DNA from: Stutzerimonas decontaminans
Lineage (GTDB): Bacteria > Pseudomonadota > Gammaproteobacteria > Pseudomonadales > Pseudomonadaceae
Assembly (NCBI RefSeq): GCF_000661915.1
Contig: NZ_CP007509.1
Span: 1,178,001-1,242,000 of the forward strand
Reading direction: 5' to 3'
Length of the DNA stretch: 64,000 bases
How positions within the stretch are numbered: the first letter of the stretch is position 1; each line of letters starts with the position of its first letter. A model generated the notes under the pieces. The model made no database searches. It saw nothing but the letters and a program-made list of their open reading frames with translations, and had not been told where the DNA came from. The position numbers and the translations under genes are program-made. This document shows, one piece after another, positions 44,518-53,718 of this stretch.

Positions 44518-45417
44518 ATGAGCGGAACCTTGGACTGGCTGGGTGTGGCGCGCGGTCGTTTTCTGCTGCTCACGCTGAGCTGCGTGGCGCTCGGGCTGGC
44601 CTTAGCAGCGCGCGGGAGCGCGGAAGCGATGCCCTACAGTGATGCACTGCTGGTGATGCTCGGCGCCCTGGCCGCCCATGTGGCAGTCAATGCGCTCAAC
44701 GAATGGGGTGATTACCGCAGTGGCCTGGACCTGCAGACCCGCCGCACGGCGTTCAGCGGTGGCAGCGGCACCTTGGTGACCCATCCGCATCTGCTGGGTC
44801 GCACATTGCTGCTCGGTCTCGGCAGCCTGCTGACCTGCGCGCTGATCGGCCTGTTCTTCCTGCTGCGCCAGCCGCCGCTGTTGCTCAGTCTGGCGCCGGT
44901 TGGTCTGGTGGGGCTGCTGCTGGTGCTGCTTTACACGCCCTGGCTGACCCGCCACCCTTGGCTGTGCCTGTTCGCGCCGGGCCTGGGATTCGCGCTGATG
45001 GTGCTGGGTACGCGCATCGTTCTCGGCGGCGCCCCGGATCTTGGCGATCTGTGGTTGATCCTGACTCCTCTGCTGCTCTGCAACAACCTGCTGTTGCTCG
45101 GCCAGTTTCCGGACATTGATGCCGACCGCGCTGTCGGCCGGCGTACCCTGCCGATGCATATCGGCTGCGGCAACGCCGTGCGCGTGGCGCTTGCGCAGTG
45201 GTTGCTGGCCTACGGTGTACTCCTGGCTGTGCTGGCGCAGCCAGGTCTGGCCGGTGGCGCACTCGGCCTGTTGACCTTGCCGCTGGCTCTGCGGGCGGCC
45301 TGGTTGCTGCGTCGCGAACCGCTGCAGGCGCAACGCCTGCTGCCGGCATTGGGGCTGAACGCCGCGATCAGCGTAGCGACCCCGCTGTTGATGGCCGTAG
45401 GGTTGATGGCGCTTTAG
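44518..45417 (+). CDS. UbiA-family prenyltransferase
   Basis: A 299-aa integral membrane prenyltransferase with about eight hydrophobic helices and two Asp-rich motifs: [14 protein letters not shown] (residues about 59-72) and [18 protein letters not shown]. It is of the MenA-like size, but the first motif NEWGDYRSG is closer to the uncharacterised/1,4-dihydroxy-2-naphthoate-like branch than to UbiA proper. The prenyl acceptor is unknown. It is divergent from yejK and followed by an MFS gene. Confidence 0.85.
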   Translation: MSGTLDWLGVARGRFLLLTLSCVALGLALAARGSAEAMPYSDALLVMLGALAAHVAVNALNEWGDYRSGLDLQTRRTAFSGGSGTLVTHPHLLGRTLLLGLGSLLTCALIGLFFLLRQPPLLLSLAPVGLVGLLLVLLYTPWLTRHPWLCLFAPGLGFALMVLGTRIVLGGAPDLGDLWLILTPLLLCNNLLLLGQFPDIDADRAVGRRTLPMHIGCGNAVRVALAQWLLAYGVLLAVLAQPGLAGGALGLLTLPLALRAAWLLRREPLQAQRLLPALGLNAAISVATPLLMAVGLMAL

Positions 45418-45517
45418 CGTTCCACGAGAGCGGAGGGCACCCGATCGGACACATGGGGTGACGAAAGAAAGGCTTAACTGAGTAAACTGGTCGCCTTTTC
45501 TTCGAGGAATGACACCC

Positions 45518-46729
45518 ATGACCGCTGCATGGCGCAACTCTGCCTGGATTCTCGCTGGTGGCTCGCTGATCCTTGCGATTTCCCTCGGCGTGCGCCACGG
45601 GTTCGGTCTGTTCCTGCCGCCTATGAGTGCCGAGTTCGGCTGGGGCCGTGAGGTGTTCGCGTTCGCCATTGCGATACAGAACCTGATCTGGGGGCTGGTG
45701 CAACCGGTCACCGGCGCGTTGGCGGATCGCTTCGGCGTGGCCCGTGCGGTGCTGATCGGCGGCATTCTCTACGCCGTGGGCCTGGCGTTGATGGCGGTGT
45801 CCGATTCACCGACGACGCTGACGTTGAGTGCCGGGCTGCTGATCGGGCTGGGGCTGTCAGGTACCTCGTTCTCAGTCATCCTCGGTGCAGTGGGGCGGGC
45901 GGTGCCGCCGGAGAAGCGCAGCATGGCGATGGGCATCGCCAGTGCCGCCGGCTCCTTCGGCCAGTTCATCATGCTGCCGGGCAGCCTGGGTCTCATCGAG
46001 TGGCTGGGGTGGTCCTCGGCGCTTATGGCGCTTGGCTTGCTGGTGGCGCTGATCGTGCCGCTTGCGGGGATGATGCGCAGTCCGGCGCAGGCGCCCGCGG
46101 CACCCGGCACGCAGCAGTCACTGGGCGAGGCGCTGCGCGAGGCAGCCGGGCATTCCGGGTTCCGTCTGCTGGCCCTGGGCTTCTTCGTCTGCGGCTTCCA
46201 GGTGGTCTTCATCGGCCTGCACCTGCCGGCCTATCTGGTCGATAAGCACCTGCCGGCGCAGGTCGGCACCACTGTTTTGGCACTGGTTGGGCTGTTCAAT
46301 GTGGTCGGCACCTATACCGCCGGTTGGCTGGGCAGCTGCTATTCGAAACCGAAGCTGCTGGCCGGGTTGTACCTGATTCGCGGCGTGGTGATCAGTATCT
46401 TCCTGCTGGCACCATTGAGTGTCTGGAGCGCCTATGCATTCGGTATTGCCATGGGCTTGCTCTGGCTGTCCACGGTGCCGCTGACCAACGGCACCGTGGC
46501 GACTATGTTCGGCGTGCGCAACCTGTCGATGCTTGGCGGCATCGCCTTTCTCTTCCATCAGCTGGGCTCGTTCTTCGGCGGCTGGCTTGGCGGTTGGCTG
46601 TACGACCGCACTGGCAGCTACGACCTGGTCTGGCAGATCGCAATCGCGCTGAGCCTGATGGCAGCGGTGCTCAACTGGCCGATTCGTGAGCAGCCGGTCG
46701 AGCGCTTGCGCGAGGCGCAGGTCAACTGA
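45518..46729 (+). CDS. MFS transporter (OFA/monocarboxylate-like)
   Basis: A 403-aa major facilitator with 12 hydrophobic segments. The N-terminal half has RHGFGLFLPPMSAEFGW and ALADRFGVARAVLIGG (the loop 2-3 motif A). It resembles MCT/OFA-type monocarboxylate carriers; the substrate is unknown. The ATG at 45518 has GAGGA 9-10 bp upstream; the ATG at 45509 overlaps that site. Its stop overlaps the start of a 39-codon gene by one base. Confidence 0.87.
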   Translation: MTAAWRNSAWILAGGSLILAISLGVRHGFGLFLPPMSAEFGWGREVFAFAIAIQNLIWGLVQPVTGALADRFGVARAVLIGGILYAVGLALMAVSDSPTTLTLSAGLLIGLGLSGTSFSVILGAVGRAVPPEKRSMAMGIASAAGSFGQFIMLPGSLGLIEWLGWSSALMALGLLVALIVPLAGMMRSPAQAPAAPGTQQSLGEALREAAGHSGFRLLALGFFVCGFQVVFIGLHLPAYLVDKHLPAQVGTTVLALVGLFNVVGTYTAGWLGSCYSKPKLLAGLYLIRGVVISIFLLAPLSVWSAYAFGIAMGLLWLSTVPLTNGTVATMFGVRNLSMLGGIAFLFHQLGSFFGGWLGGWLYDRTGSYDLVWQIAIALSLMAAVLNWPIREQPVERLREAQVN

Positions 46730-46848
46730 TGAAGCCGCTCTGGCTGGGTCTGGCCGGCGCGCTGCTGCTGGGCCTGCTGGCGCTTGCCTGGTGGGGCTGG
46801 CAGCGCGGCGGCCTGGCGCTCCTACAGATGGGCCTGGGCACCTGCTGA
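46729..46848 (+). CDS. Predicted 39-aa single-pass membrane protein
   Basis: A small frame coupled to the MFS stop codon (TGATG). It encodes one long hydrophobic helix (about residues 4-24: LWLGLAGALLLGLLALAWWG) and a short tail ending GLALLQMGLGTC. The tail motif QRGGLALLQ-G-C seems familiar from small proteins of pseudomonads, but this could not be checked. It may assist or regulate the transporter. Confidence 0.5.
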   Translation: MKPLWLGLAGALLLGLLALAWWGWQRGGLALLQMGLGTC

Positions 46849-47184
46849 AGCAGCTCCTGCTCGATCTCCTGATTCCTTCTTTTTAGCGTGGCCGGCATGT
46901 CTGGCCGCACTGCCAGCGATTACCGCTCAGGTACCCACGTCTGTAGTCCGCGAGCGGCGACGAACGTGACGGAATCAATTCGGTATTCATCGCTCCAAAG
47001 CGAAGCGGCGTAGAAGAAATTAAGAACAAATCGCCGGTTCTTAGCAGCAACCTACCGGCTTTTGTGCGTGTACGCCTGCGATCAAGTGGCAGCCCTGCAA
47101 CCCTGTTCTACGGCTCGGCTGTCGCATAACCGTCATCAACAGTTGGTAAATACCTGCGGCACGCAGTCAATGGAGCAACAAGCA
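46849..47184. other. Intergenic region without a recognised gene
   Basis: The only structure noted is a hairpin at 47021-47043 (TAAGAAC / GTTCTTA, 9-nt loop), which could lie in the leader of the following gene or end the MFS transcript. No promoter was assigned with confidence. Confidence 0.4.
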
Positions 47185-47376
47185 ATGTCCACCCTTACCG
47201 AACTCGCCCAACAAATCGCCAAGCTCTATCCGTTGAAGGACAAGCGTGTAGGCAAGCGTTATCGCGTGGTAGGCGAGCTGGCCGGGATGACCGAACTGGA
47301 AGAGATCAACGGTGAACCGCGCTATATCCAGACCATGGCGCTGAAGAACAAGCAGCTCTGGGACGTGGCGGTCTAA
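47185..47376 (+). CDS. Conserved-looking hypothetical protein, 63 aa
   Basis: A small soluble, lysine-rich protein: MSTLTELAQQIAKLYPLKDK, then VGKRYRVVGELAGMTELEEI and a C-terminal MALKNKQLWDVAV. No domain is recognised. The ATG at 47185 has GGAG about 9 bp upstream; an ATG at 47170 would add five residues (MEQQA) without a ribosome site. It converges with rlmF. Codon usage looks native. Confidence 0.65.
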   Translation: MSTLTELAQQIAKLYPLKDKRVGKRYRVVGELAGMTELEEINGEPRYIQTMALKNKQLWDVAV

Positions 47377-47403
47377 CGCCCTCCGTTGGCGCCTGCCTGA
47401 ATT

Positions 47404-48399
47404 TCACCCTTTCGGCCAGCGCTCGGCGCGCCAGTTCGTCTGCTCAGCTTCGGTCAGAAACGTCCAGGCGACGAAGCGGCTCTTCTTCTGTCCCTGAGCC
47501 ATGTCCAGCGTGCGCACCTGCCGGGCACCGAGGCGCTTGAGCCGCGCCTCCAGTGGCGCCACGTTGGCGCCCTTCGATACCAATGTGCTGAACCAGTAGA
47601 CCTGTCCGGCGAACGCGACGCTTTCCTCCGCCATGCGCGCGACAAAGGCCGCTTCGCCACCTTCGCACCAGAGCTCCGCCGCCTGACCGCCGAAATTGAG
47701 CGCGGGTAGTTTGCGGCTGGGATCAAGCTTGCCAAGGTTGCGCCACTTGCGCTGGCTGCCACTGCTGGCTTCGGCCTGCGACGCATGGAAGGGCGGGTTG
47801 CACAACGTCAGGTCGAAGCGATCCTCCGGCAACACCATGCCCTTGAAGATGTGCTTCGGCGCGGTCTGCTGTCTTAGTTCGATGGCCCAGGCGAGGCCAT
47901 TGGCCGAGACGATGGTGCGTGCCGAGGCCAGAGCCGTAGCATCGATATCACTGCCGGTGAAGCGCCAGCCGTATTCGCGATGGCCGATCAGCGGGTAGAT
48001 GCAGTTGGCGCCGGTGCCGATGTCCAGCGCGTGAATGGCGGTGCCGCGGGGAATGGCGCTGGCATCGTTCTGCGCGAGCAGATCGGCCAGTCCGTGCAGG
48101 TAATCAGCGCGCCCTGGCACCGGCGGGCACAGGTAGCCTGGCGGAATGTCCCAGTGCTGGATTCCGTAGAACTGCCTGAGCAGCGCGCGATTGAACACCC
48201 GCACCGCATCGGGGTTGGCGAAGTCGATGCTCTGCTTGCCGTAGGGATTGAGGATGACGTACTCGGCCAACTCCGGGCAGCCGGCGATCAGCGCCGGGAA
48301 GTCGTAGCGGCCGGTATGGCGATTGCGTGGATGCAATACGGCCTTGCCGGGTTCGGCACGGACGGGCTGCGAAGGCGGGGGGGTGGCTTTGCGCGGCAT
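47404..48399 (-). CDS. rlmF: 23S rRNA (adenine(1618)-N6)-methyltransferase
   Basis: Methylates A1618 of 23S rRNA. The 331-aa protein has [16 protein letters not shown] near the start (the RlmF signature), the SAM-binding [15 protein letters not shown] and the N6-adenine motif NPPFHAS. The ATG at 48399 is the more conventional start; a GTG at 48441 would add 14 residues. No strong ribosome site is visible for either. Confidence 0.93.
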   Translation of the reverse strand: MPRKATPPPSQPVRAEPGKAVLHPRNRHTGRYDFPALIAGCPELAEYVILNPYGKQSIDFANPDAVRVFNRALLRQFYGIQHWDIPPGYLCPPVPGRADYLHGLADLLAQNDASAIPRGTAIHALDIGTGANCIYPLIGHREYGWRFTGSDIDATALASARTIVSANGLAWAIELRQQTAPKHIFKGMVLPEDRFDLTLCNPPFHASQAEASSGSQRKWRNLGKLDPSRKLPALNFGGQAAELWCEGGEAAFVARMAEESVAFAGQVYWFSTLVSKGANVAPLEARLKRLGARQVRTLDMAQGQKKSRFVAWTFLTEAEQTNWRAERWPKG

Positions 48400-48468
48400 T
48401 TGATCGGCGGAGGTTGGCGGCTGGGGCGCGCATTGTCCCACAACCGCTGCTGACGGATAGGCTTGATG

Positions 48469-49638
48469 CTAGCGGCGACGGGGCACCATCAGCATCCAGA
48501 ACAGCCCCCAGAGCAGCGCACCCGCGCCGAGCCAGAAGGCACTGTGCAGGCTGCCGCCCATGCCCATCCAGATACTCGTCAGCCAGGGTGCGGCGAGCTG
48601 GGTCAGGCCGTAGAGTGCGATCAGCGCCGCTGATAGCCGCGGTCCCTGGTGTGGATGCAGCGCCCGCGCCAGACGCTGGGTCAGCAGTACCGTACCGAGG
48701 AAGGTCCCGCCGACCAGCACCGCACAGAGCAGGATGCCGACGGCCCCGGGCAGCAGCAGCGCGGCGAGCACGCCGAGCAGCTGGGTGAGATAGCTCAGGC
48801 GCAAGGCGATGTCGTCGCCCATGCGCACGCCGAGGCGATTCCAAAGCCAGGGCGACGGCAGCGTTGCCAGTGCGACGACCAGCCAGCTGCCACCAATCAG
48901 GAAATCCCCTGGCTCGACCTGCAAGCGCGCGACCATCGGCAGAAACGTCATCGGCAGGATGTAGCCCATCCCAGCACCGGCGTAAGAAAGAAACAGTGGC
49001 GTGCTGGAGCGATCGAGCAGCTTGCCGCTGGGTGGCTCCGCCGAAGGATGAGCCTTTTCCTCGTCGGGCACGTCCAGCCGCGACAGCTGGCGCCAGCCCC
49101 ACCAGGCCAGCGGTATCGACAGCAGCGCCGCCGGCCACCAGCGCTCGGCACCGAGCAGATACCCATCGCTCAGGCTCACCAGTAGGCTGGAGAGAATCAG
49201 GCCGACGCAGACGCCGAGATAGACCAGGCCGCTGGAGGACACGCGCTGCTGGCGTGCCAGCCATTCGAGGATCAGCGAGGGCGCCTGGACGAACACCAGG
49301 CCGTTGCTGATTCCGTTGGCCAGGCGCAAGGCAGCCAGGGCATCGGCGGATTCGGCCTGGGTCTGTAGCAGGCTGCTCAACACGTGCAGCCCTAGCGCCC
49401 AAGGCAACGTGCGGCGGATCTGTGCGACGCGATGCCAGCGCACCGCGAGCAGGGCGCCGATCAGATAGCCGAGGTAGTTCCAGCTGGCGATGCTGGCGCC
49501 TTCCTGCACGCTGAGCAGACCGTCCTCCACCAGCCAGGGCAGCAGCGGGGTATAGACGAAGCGGCCAAGGCCATGGACGACCAACAACAGAACGGCACCG
49601 GCCAGCAGGACCGGAAACAGGGCGACACGCTGAGGCAT
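48469..49638 (-). CDS. YbfB/YjiJ-family MFS transporter
   Basis: A 389-aa, 12-helix carrier. The motifs GLGRFVYTPLLPWLVEDGLLS near the N-terminus and NYLGYLIGAL are typical of the YbfB/YjiJ family. No substrate is known for the family. It is 69 bp upstream of rlmF on the same strand. Confidence 0.88.
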   Translation of the reverse strand: MPQRVALFPVLLAGAVLLLVVHGLGRFVYTPLLPWLVEDGLLSVQEGASIASWNYLGYLIGALLAVRWHRVAQIRRTLPWALGLHVLSSLLQTQAESADALAALRLANGISNGLVFVQAPSLILEWLARQQRVSSSGLVYLGVCVGLILSSLLVSLSDGYLLGAERWWPAALLSIPLAWWGWRQLSRLDVPDEEKAHPSAEPPSGKLLDRSSTPLFLSYAGAGMGYILPMTFLPMVARLQVEPGDFLIGGSWLVVALATLPSPWLWNRLGVRMGDDIALRLSYLTQLLGVLAALLLPGAVGILLCAVLVGGTFLGTVLLTQRLARALHPHQGPRLSAALIALYGLTQLAAPWLTSIWMGMGGSLHSAFWLGAGALLWGLFWMLMVPRRR

Positions 49639-49747
49639 GGAATCTGTTCTTCTTAGAATGAGAGCTGGAGCTTAACGGCTGGACCTTACCGCCGCCATGC
49701 CACTTTTCTACAGCGACACATGTGCCGGCGATCCGCTGCCAGTTAGA

Positions 49748-51574
49748 TCAAAGCGGGAACAGCAGCGGAACCAGCGCCACGGAAACCGCCATCACCAGAA
49801 GTGTGAAGGGCACACCGATGCGTACGAAATCAGCGAAGCGATACTGTCCTGGGCCGAGCACCAGGGTGTTCACCGGTGAGGAAATCGGTGTCATGAACGC
49901 GGCCGAGGCGGCCAGGGCGACGATCATGGCGAACGGGTAGGGCGAGGCGCCCAGCTGTTCGGCGGTGGAAAGCGCGACGGGCGCCATCAGCACAGCTGTC
50001 GCCGTATTGGAGATGAACAGCCCGATCAGCGCGGTGAGCAGGAATAGGCAGGCAAGCAGCGCATGCGGGCCGGCGTCGCCGAGCAGGCCGACCAGCCCGG
50101 AGGTCGCCAGGGCGATGCCGCCGGTCTTCTGCAGCGCCAGCGCGAACGGCAGCATGCCGACGATCAGTATCAGGCTTTGCCAGTGGATCGCCTTGTAGGC
50201 GCTGTCCATGTCGATGCAGCGGAACAGGCCCATGACCAGGCAACCGATCAGCGCGGCGAGCACATTGGGCACCACACCGCCGACCATCAGCACGATCATC
50301 ACCGCCAACCCGAGCAGCGCGAAGGGGGCCTGGTTGGCGGCCGGAGCGACGTCGTCCACTTCCGCCGGCAGGCTCAACACCAGGAAGTCGCGGCTTAGCC
50401 CCTGCAGCCGGTGGATGTGCTTCCAGCTGCCGGCGACCAGCAGGGTGTCGGCCGGCTTGAGCTTCTCATCCACCAGGAGCCCTTGCAGCGCCTCGCGGTT
50501 GCGCCTCAGACCGACAACGTTGAGCTTGTGGCGGCTGCGAAACCCGAGCTGCTGGATGGTCTTGCCCGGCAGGCGCGAATCCGGCGGCAGTGCGACCTCC
50601 GCCAGGCCCAGCTCGCGTGCATGGTCGGCGTAGTAGGACGTGCTGAGCTGCAACGGTTCCAGGCCGAGTTCCTGGTAGGCGCCGAGCAGGCCGATGGCCG
50701 GGCTGGCGAGATCGACCAGCAGCACATCACCGACAAACAGTTCGGTGTTGCCGGTGGCCATCAACAGCAGGTTGCGCAGGCGCTCGTGGCGTTCCACCGC
50801 GATCACGTTGATGCCGTACTGGCTGCGTAGTTGCAGCGCATCGAGTGCCTGGTTGGCCAGGACCGACCCCGGCAAGATCCGCAGTCGCCGCTCGCGTTCG
50901 TCCAGCCGGTAGCTCTGCGCAAGGTCGGCCAGGGTATGCCGTGGCTCCAGCGTTTCGCTGTGCTTGTCGATACCCAGCCAGCGACGCGCCAGCAGCATGT
51001 AGCCGATCCCGAGCAACAGGATCGCCAGACCGATCGGGGTGAAAGCAAAGAAGGCGAAACCTTCGAGGCCGGCGCGACGCAGCTCGCTGTTGACCACCAG
51101 ATTTGGCGGCGTCGCCACCAGGGTCAGCATGCCGCTGATCAGCCCGGCAAATGCCAGCGGCATCATCAACCGCCGCGGCGATACCTTCATGCGATTGGCG
51201 ATGCCGAGCACAACGGGGATGAATATCGCCACCACGCCAGTCGAGCTCATCACCGAGCCGAGCCCGGCGACGGCCAGCATCAGCAGAATCAGCAGACGAG
51301 TTTCACTGTTGCCAGCAGCGCGCATCAGCCAGTCGCCCAGGCGATAGGCGATGCCGGTACGCACCAGGCCGTCGCCGATGACGAACAGCGTGGCAATTAG
51401 CACTACGCTCGGATCGCTAAAACCGGCCAGCGCCTCTTGCACGCTGAGCACGCCGGTCAGCGGCAGGGCTACCATCGCCAGCACCGCGACTACGTCCATG
51501 CGCGGCTTGTTCAGCGCGAACAGGCCGACGCAGCCCGCCAGCAGCGCGAGGACCAGCAGCAAATCGGTGTTCAT
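49748..51574 (-). CDS. SLC13/DASS-family permease with central TrkA-C (RCK_C) domains
   Basis: A 608-aa membrane protein with an N-terminal transport half (about residues 1-185; MSSTGVVAIFIPVVLGIANR), two soluble RCK_C/TrkA-C domains (about 200-370; LPGSVLANQALDALQLR and LPPDSRLPGKTIQQLGF) and a C-terminal half with SNTATAVLMAPVALSTA. Candidate substrates are sulfate or dicarboxylates; the family is broad. It is 6 bp downstream of the small wHTH gene, so the two are probably co-transcribed. Confidence 0.87.
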   Translation of the reverse strand: MNTDLLLVLALLAGCVGLFALNKPRMDVVAVLAMVALPLTGVLSVQEALAGFSDPSVVLIATLFVIGDGLVRTGIAYRLGDWLMRAAGNSETRLLILLMLAVAGLGSVMSSTGVVAIFIPVVLGIANRMKVSPRRLMMPLAFAGLISGMLTLVATPPNLVVNSELRRAGLEGFAFFAFTPIGLAILLLGIGYMLLARRWLGIDKHSETLEPRHTLADLAQSYRLDERERRLRILPGSVLANQALDALQLRSQYGINVIAVERHERLRNLLLMATGNTELFVGDVLLVDLASPAIGLLGAYQELGLEPLQLSTSYYADHARELGLAEVALPPDSRLPGKTIQQLGFRSRHKLNVVGLRRNREALQGLLVDEKLKPADTLLVAGSWKHIHRLQGLSRDFLVLSLPAEVDDVAPAANQAPFALLGLAVMIVLMVGGVVPNVLAALIGCLVMGLFRCIDMDSAYKAIHWQSLILIVGMLPFALALQKTGGIALATSGLVGLLGDAGPHALLACLFLLTALIGLFISNTATAVLMAPVALSTAEQLGASPYPFAMIVALAASAAFMTPISSPVNTLVLGPGQYRFADFVRIGVPFTLLVMAVSVALVPLLFPL

Positions 51575-51580
51575 GGACGA

Positions 51581-51877
51581 TCAGGGGTAATCAAGGACGG
51601 ACCTGATGTGCTTCAGGTTTCGCTCGATCCAGCCTTTGTCGATCGCGCCCCAGTCGCGGATGGCGTAGTGGCCGGCGTTATGCCGTTCACCATCGTCCTG
51701 CTCGAACGTGCATTCGATATCCAGGTCCGCGAGCGCGGCAAGGGTGTCCTGGGCGGTGCGGCGCGGCATGCCGGTGGCTGCCATCAGCGCCGGGACGCTG
51801 GTGGCGCTGCCGCTGTCGATCAGCCAGGCGACGTAGAGTCGGCGGTAGAAACTGGTTTTGGTCTTGCTGACGGTCAT
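51581..51877 (-). CDS. Small winged helix-turn-helix protein
   Basis: A 98-aa protein with a helix-turn-helix (SVPALMAATGMPRRTAQDTLAALADL, about residues 27-52) and a short wing (IECTFEQDDGERHNAGHYAI). It matches the stand-alone winged-helix proteins of pseudomonads; no effector domain is present. It lies between nhaD (63 bp upstream) and the SLC13 permease (6 bp downstream), so it may regulate ion or substrate transport genes around it. Confidence 0.75.
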   Translation of the reverse strand: MTVSKTKTSFYRRLYVAWLIDSGSATSVPALMAATGMPRRTAQDTLAALADLDIECTFEQDDGERHNAGHYAIRDWGAIDKGWIERNLKHIRSVLDYP

Positions 51878-51940
51878 GCGTGGTCCCTGGCCAGGTCGTT
51901 GATGGCGCCTTTGGCGGCAACGACCTGGCAGGGCGATGGC

Positions 51941-53323
51941 TCAGCGCAGGGCGAGCATGCCGATGTAGGTCGCGGCGCCCGCAGTGTAACCGAGGAAAGC
52001 CAGCACGCTGACGCGCTTGATATACCAGGTGAAGCTGATCTTTTCCATGCCCATGGCTGCAACGCCTGCAGCCGAGCCGATGATCAGCGTGCTGCCGCCG
52101 GTGCCCGCGCAATAGGCGAGCATTTCCCAGAAGTTGCCGTCGATGACGAACTGCGACATCCAGCCGAGCTCTTCTGCGGCGGTAGCCGCGAGCATCTTCT
52201 CGCTGACTAGTGGGTACATCTTCATCGCGCCGGCTACCAGCGGCACGTTATCGACGACTGCGGAGAGCAGGCCGATGGCGTAGTTGATCGCGTAGATATG
52301 GCCGAGCGATTCGCGCAGCGCCGTGGCGACCTGGGTGAGATGGCCGGCGGTGGCAAGGCTGGAGACCGCCAGCAGGATGCCGAGGAAGAACAGCACGCTT
52401 GGGGTATCCACCTTGCGCAGGACGCCGACTACAGAGAGCGGGTGCTTGTCTTCGGCATTCTTGTTGCGGTGGATGATCTCGGTAGCCACCCAGAGTACGC
52501 CCAGGCCGAAGAGGATGCCCATGTACGGGGGCAGGTGGGTGACTGTCTTGAATACCGGGACGAACAGCAGGGCGGCGAGGCCAAGACCAAGCACCAGATT
52601 GCGCTCGAACACACTGGTGCTAGGCGGGTGCTTCTCGGCCAAGTGGGCGCGCGGCCGCGGCCGCGGGGCTTCGCCGCGCAGGGTGAAGCTGAGGATGATC
52701 AGCGGCACCAGCAGGCACACCAGGCTCGGTAGGAACAGGTTGACGATCACGCCCGAGGCGGTGATCTGGTTGCCGATCCAGAGCATGGTGGTGGTCACGT
52801 CACCGATCGGCGACCAGGCGCCACCGGAGTTGGCGGCGATCACCACGACACCGACGAACAACCAGCGCTCGGGGCGGCCGCGGATGAGCTTGCGCAGCAG
52901 CGATACCATGACGATGGTGGTAGTCAGGTTGTCCAGTGCAGCAGAGAGGAAGAAGGTCAGGAAACCGATGATCCACAGCAGGTGCACGCGCTTGCGGGTC
53001 TGGATGCGGTCGGTGATCGCCTTGAAGCCTTCGTGCGAGTCGATCAGCTCGACGATGGTCATCGCCCCGAGCAGGAAGAAGAGAATCTCTGACACTTCGC
53101 CCAGATGGTGACGCAGCGCTTCGACCACTACGGCAGACGAGTCCGCCGGGTCATGGCTGCCAGGCTGCAGCAGCGGAAGGATCTGGTCGGCGCCTAGCAC
53201 CAGAATGGTCCAGGTCAACACCGCGGTGAGGATTGCCGCGGCGGCCTTGTCTATTTTCAGGGGATGTTCAAAGGCTATGCATAGATAGCCTATGACGAAC
53301 ACGACAGCCATGAGTGCATACAT
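51941..53323 (-). CDS. nhaD: Na+/H+ antiporter NhaD
   Basis: A 460-aa, about 12-helix antiporter. Landmarks: FEHPLKIDKAAAAILTAVLTW, LIDSHEGFKAI, SAALDNLTTTIVMVSLLRKL and NSGGAWSPIGDVTTTMLW, all characteristic of NhaD. It would export Na+ (or Li+) in exchange for protons, consistent with a salt-tolerant organism. The ATG at 53323 gives MYALMAVVFVIGYL, placing the first helix at the N-terminus, and GGAG lies nearby. Confidence 0.92.
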   Translation of the reverse strand: MYALMAVVFVIGYLCIAFEHPLKIDKAAAAILTAVLTWTILVLGADQILPLLQPGSHDPADSSAVVVEALRHHLGEVSEILFFLLGAMTIVELIDSHEGFKAITDRIQTRKRVHLLWIIGFLTFFLSAALDNLTTTIVMVSLLRKLIRGRPERWLFVGVVVIAANSGGAWSPIGDVTTTMLWIGNQITASGVIVNLFLPSLVCLLVPLIILSFTLRGEAPRPRPRAHLAEKHPPSTSVFERNLVLGLGLAALLFVPVFKTVTHLPPYMGILFGLGVLWVATEIIHRNKNAEDKHPLSVVGVLRKVDTPSVLFFLGILLAVSSLATAGHLTQVATALRESLGHIYAINYAIGLLSAVVDNVPLVAGAMKMYPLVSEKMLAATAAEELGWMSQFVIDGNFWEMLAYCAGTGGSTLIIGSAAGVAAMGMEKISFTWYIKRVSVLAFLGYTAGAATYIGMLALR

Positions 53324-53651
53324 CGGAGGGACTCCATCTTGAGGAACCTTGCCGGGCATGCGGACGTGGCGACGCAGCCTCAGCGGCTGGCAGGCGGCGA
53401 TCGGCTATCGGAGGTGAGACAAGTCGGGAACCGCGGGTGCGAGGCAGTTGCCTGCCGCTGGTAAACGGTTGCGCGTACAGCTCGATGCGGGAAGACATCG
53501 GGCCTCGCTGCAGAGGGCTCATTTCACATCGTCGAGCTGTTCGTCTTGGCTTTAACGGCCTGCCAGTTTGTAAAGGGGTGTTTCATGTGCGACATAGTGT
53601 ATCAGCGTTACCGGTAATAACTTGTCATCAATCAAGATGACCTCCTTAAGC
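53324..53651. other. Intergenic region upstream of nhaD
   Basis: Upstream flank of nhaD and downstream flank of valS. No gene, clear promoter or operator was recognised. The stretch near 53580-53640 is AT-richer (TAGTGTATCAG, GGTAATAACTTG) and is the most likely place for the nhaD promoter. Confidence 0.35.
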
Positions 53652-53681
53652 AAAAAGGCCAGCACCTTTCGGGCTGGCCTT
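53652..53681 (-). terminator. Intrinsic terminator downstream of valS
   Basis: Stem GGCCAGC / GCTGGCC (53657-53663 and 53673-53679) extended by AA/TT, 9-nt loop, followed on the minus strand by a T-run. It is 34 bp beyond the valS stop. Confidence 0.9.
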
Positions 53682-53694
53682 CTCGTTTAACGCG

Positions 53695-53718
53695 ATGATC
53701 AGATGATCAGATGATCAG
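53695..53718. repeat. Three tandem copies of ATGATCAG at the valS stop codon
   Basis: Perfect 8-bp unit repeated three times (53695-53702, 53703-53710, 53711-53718). On the minus strand it places several TGA/TGATCA triplets at and behind the valS stop (53715-53717). Confidence 0.8.

Noticed and set aside
53695..53718. Short tandem repeat considered as a CRISPR remnant
   Set aside because: The unit is 8 bp without spacers and there are no cas genes in the window.
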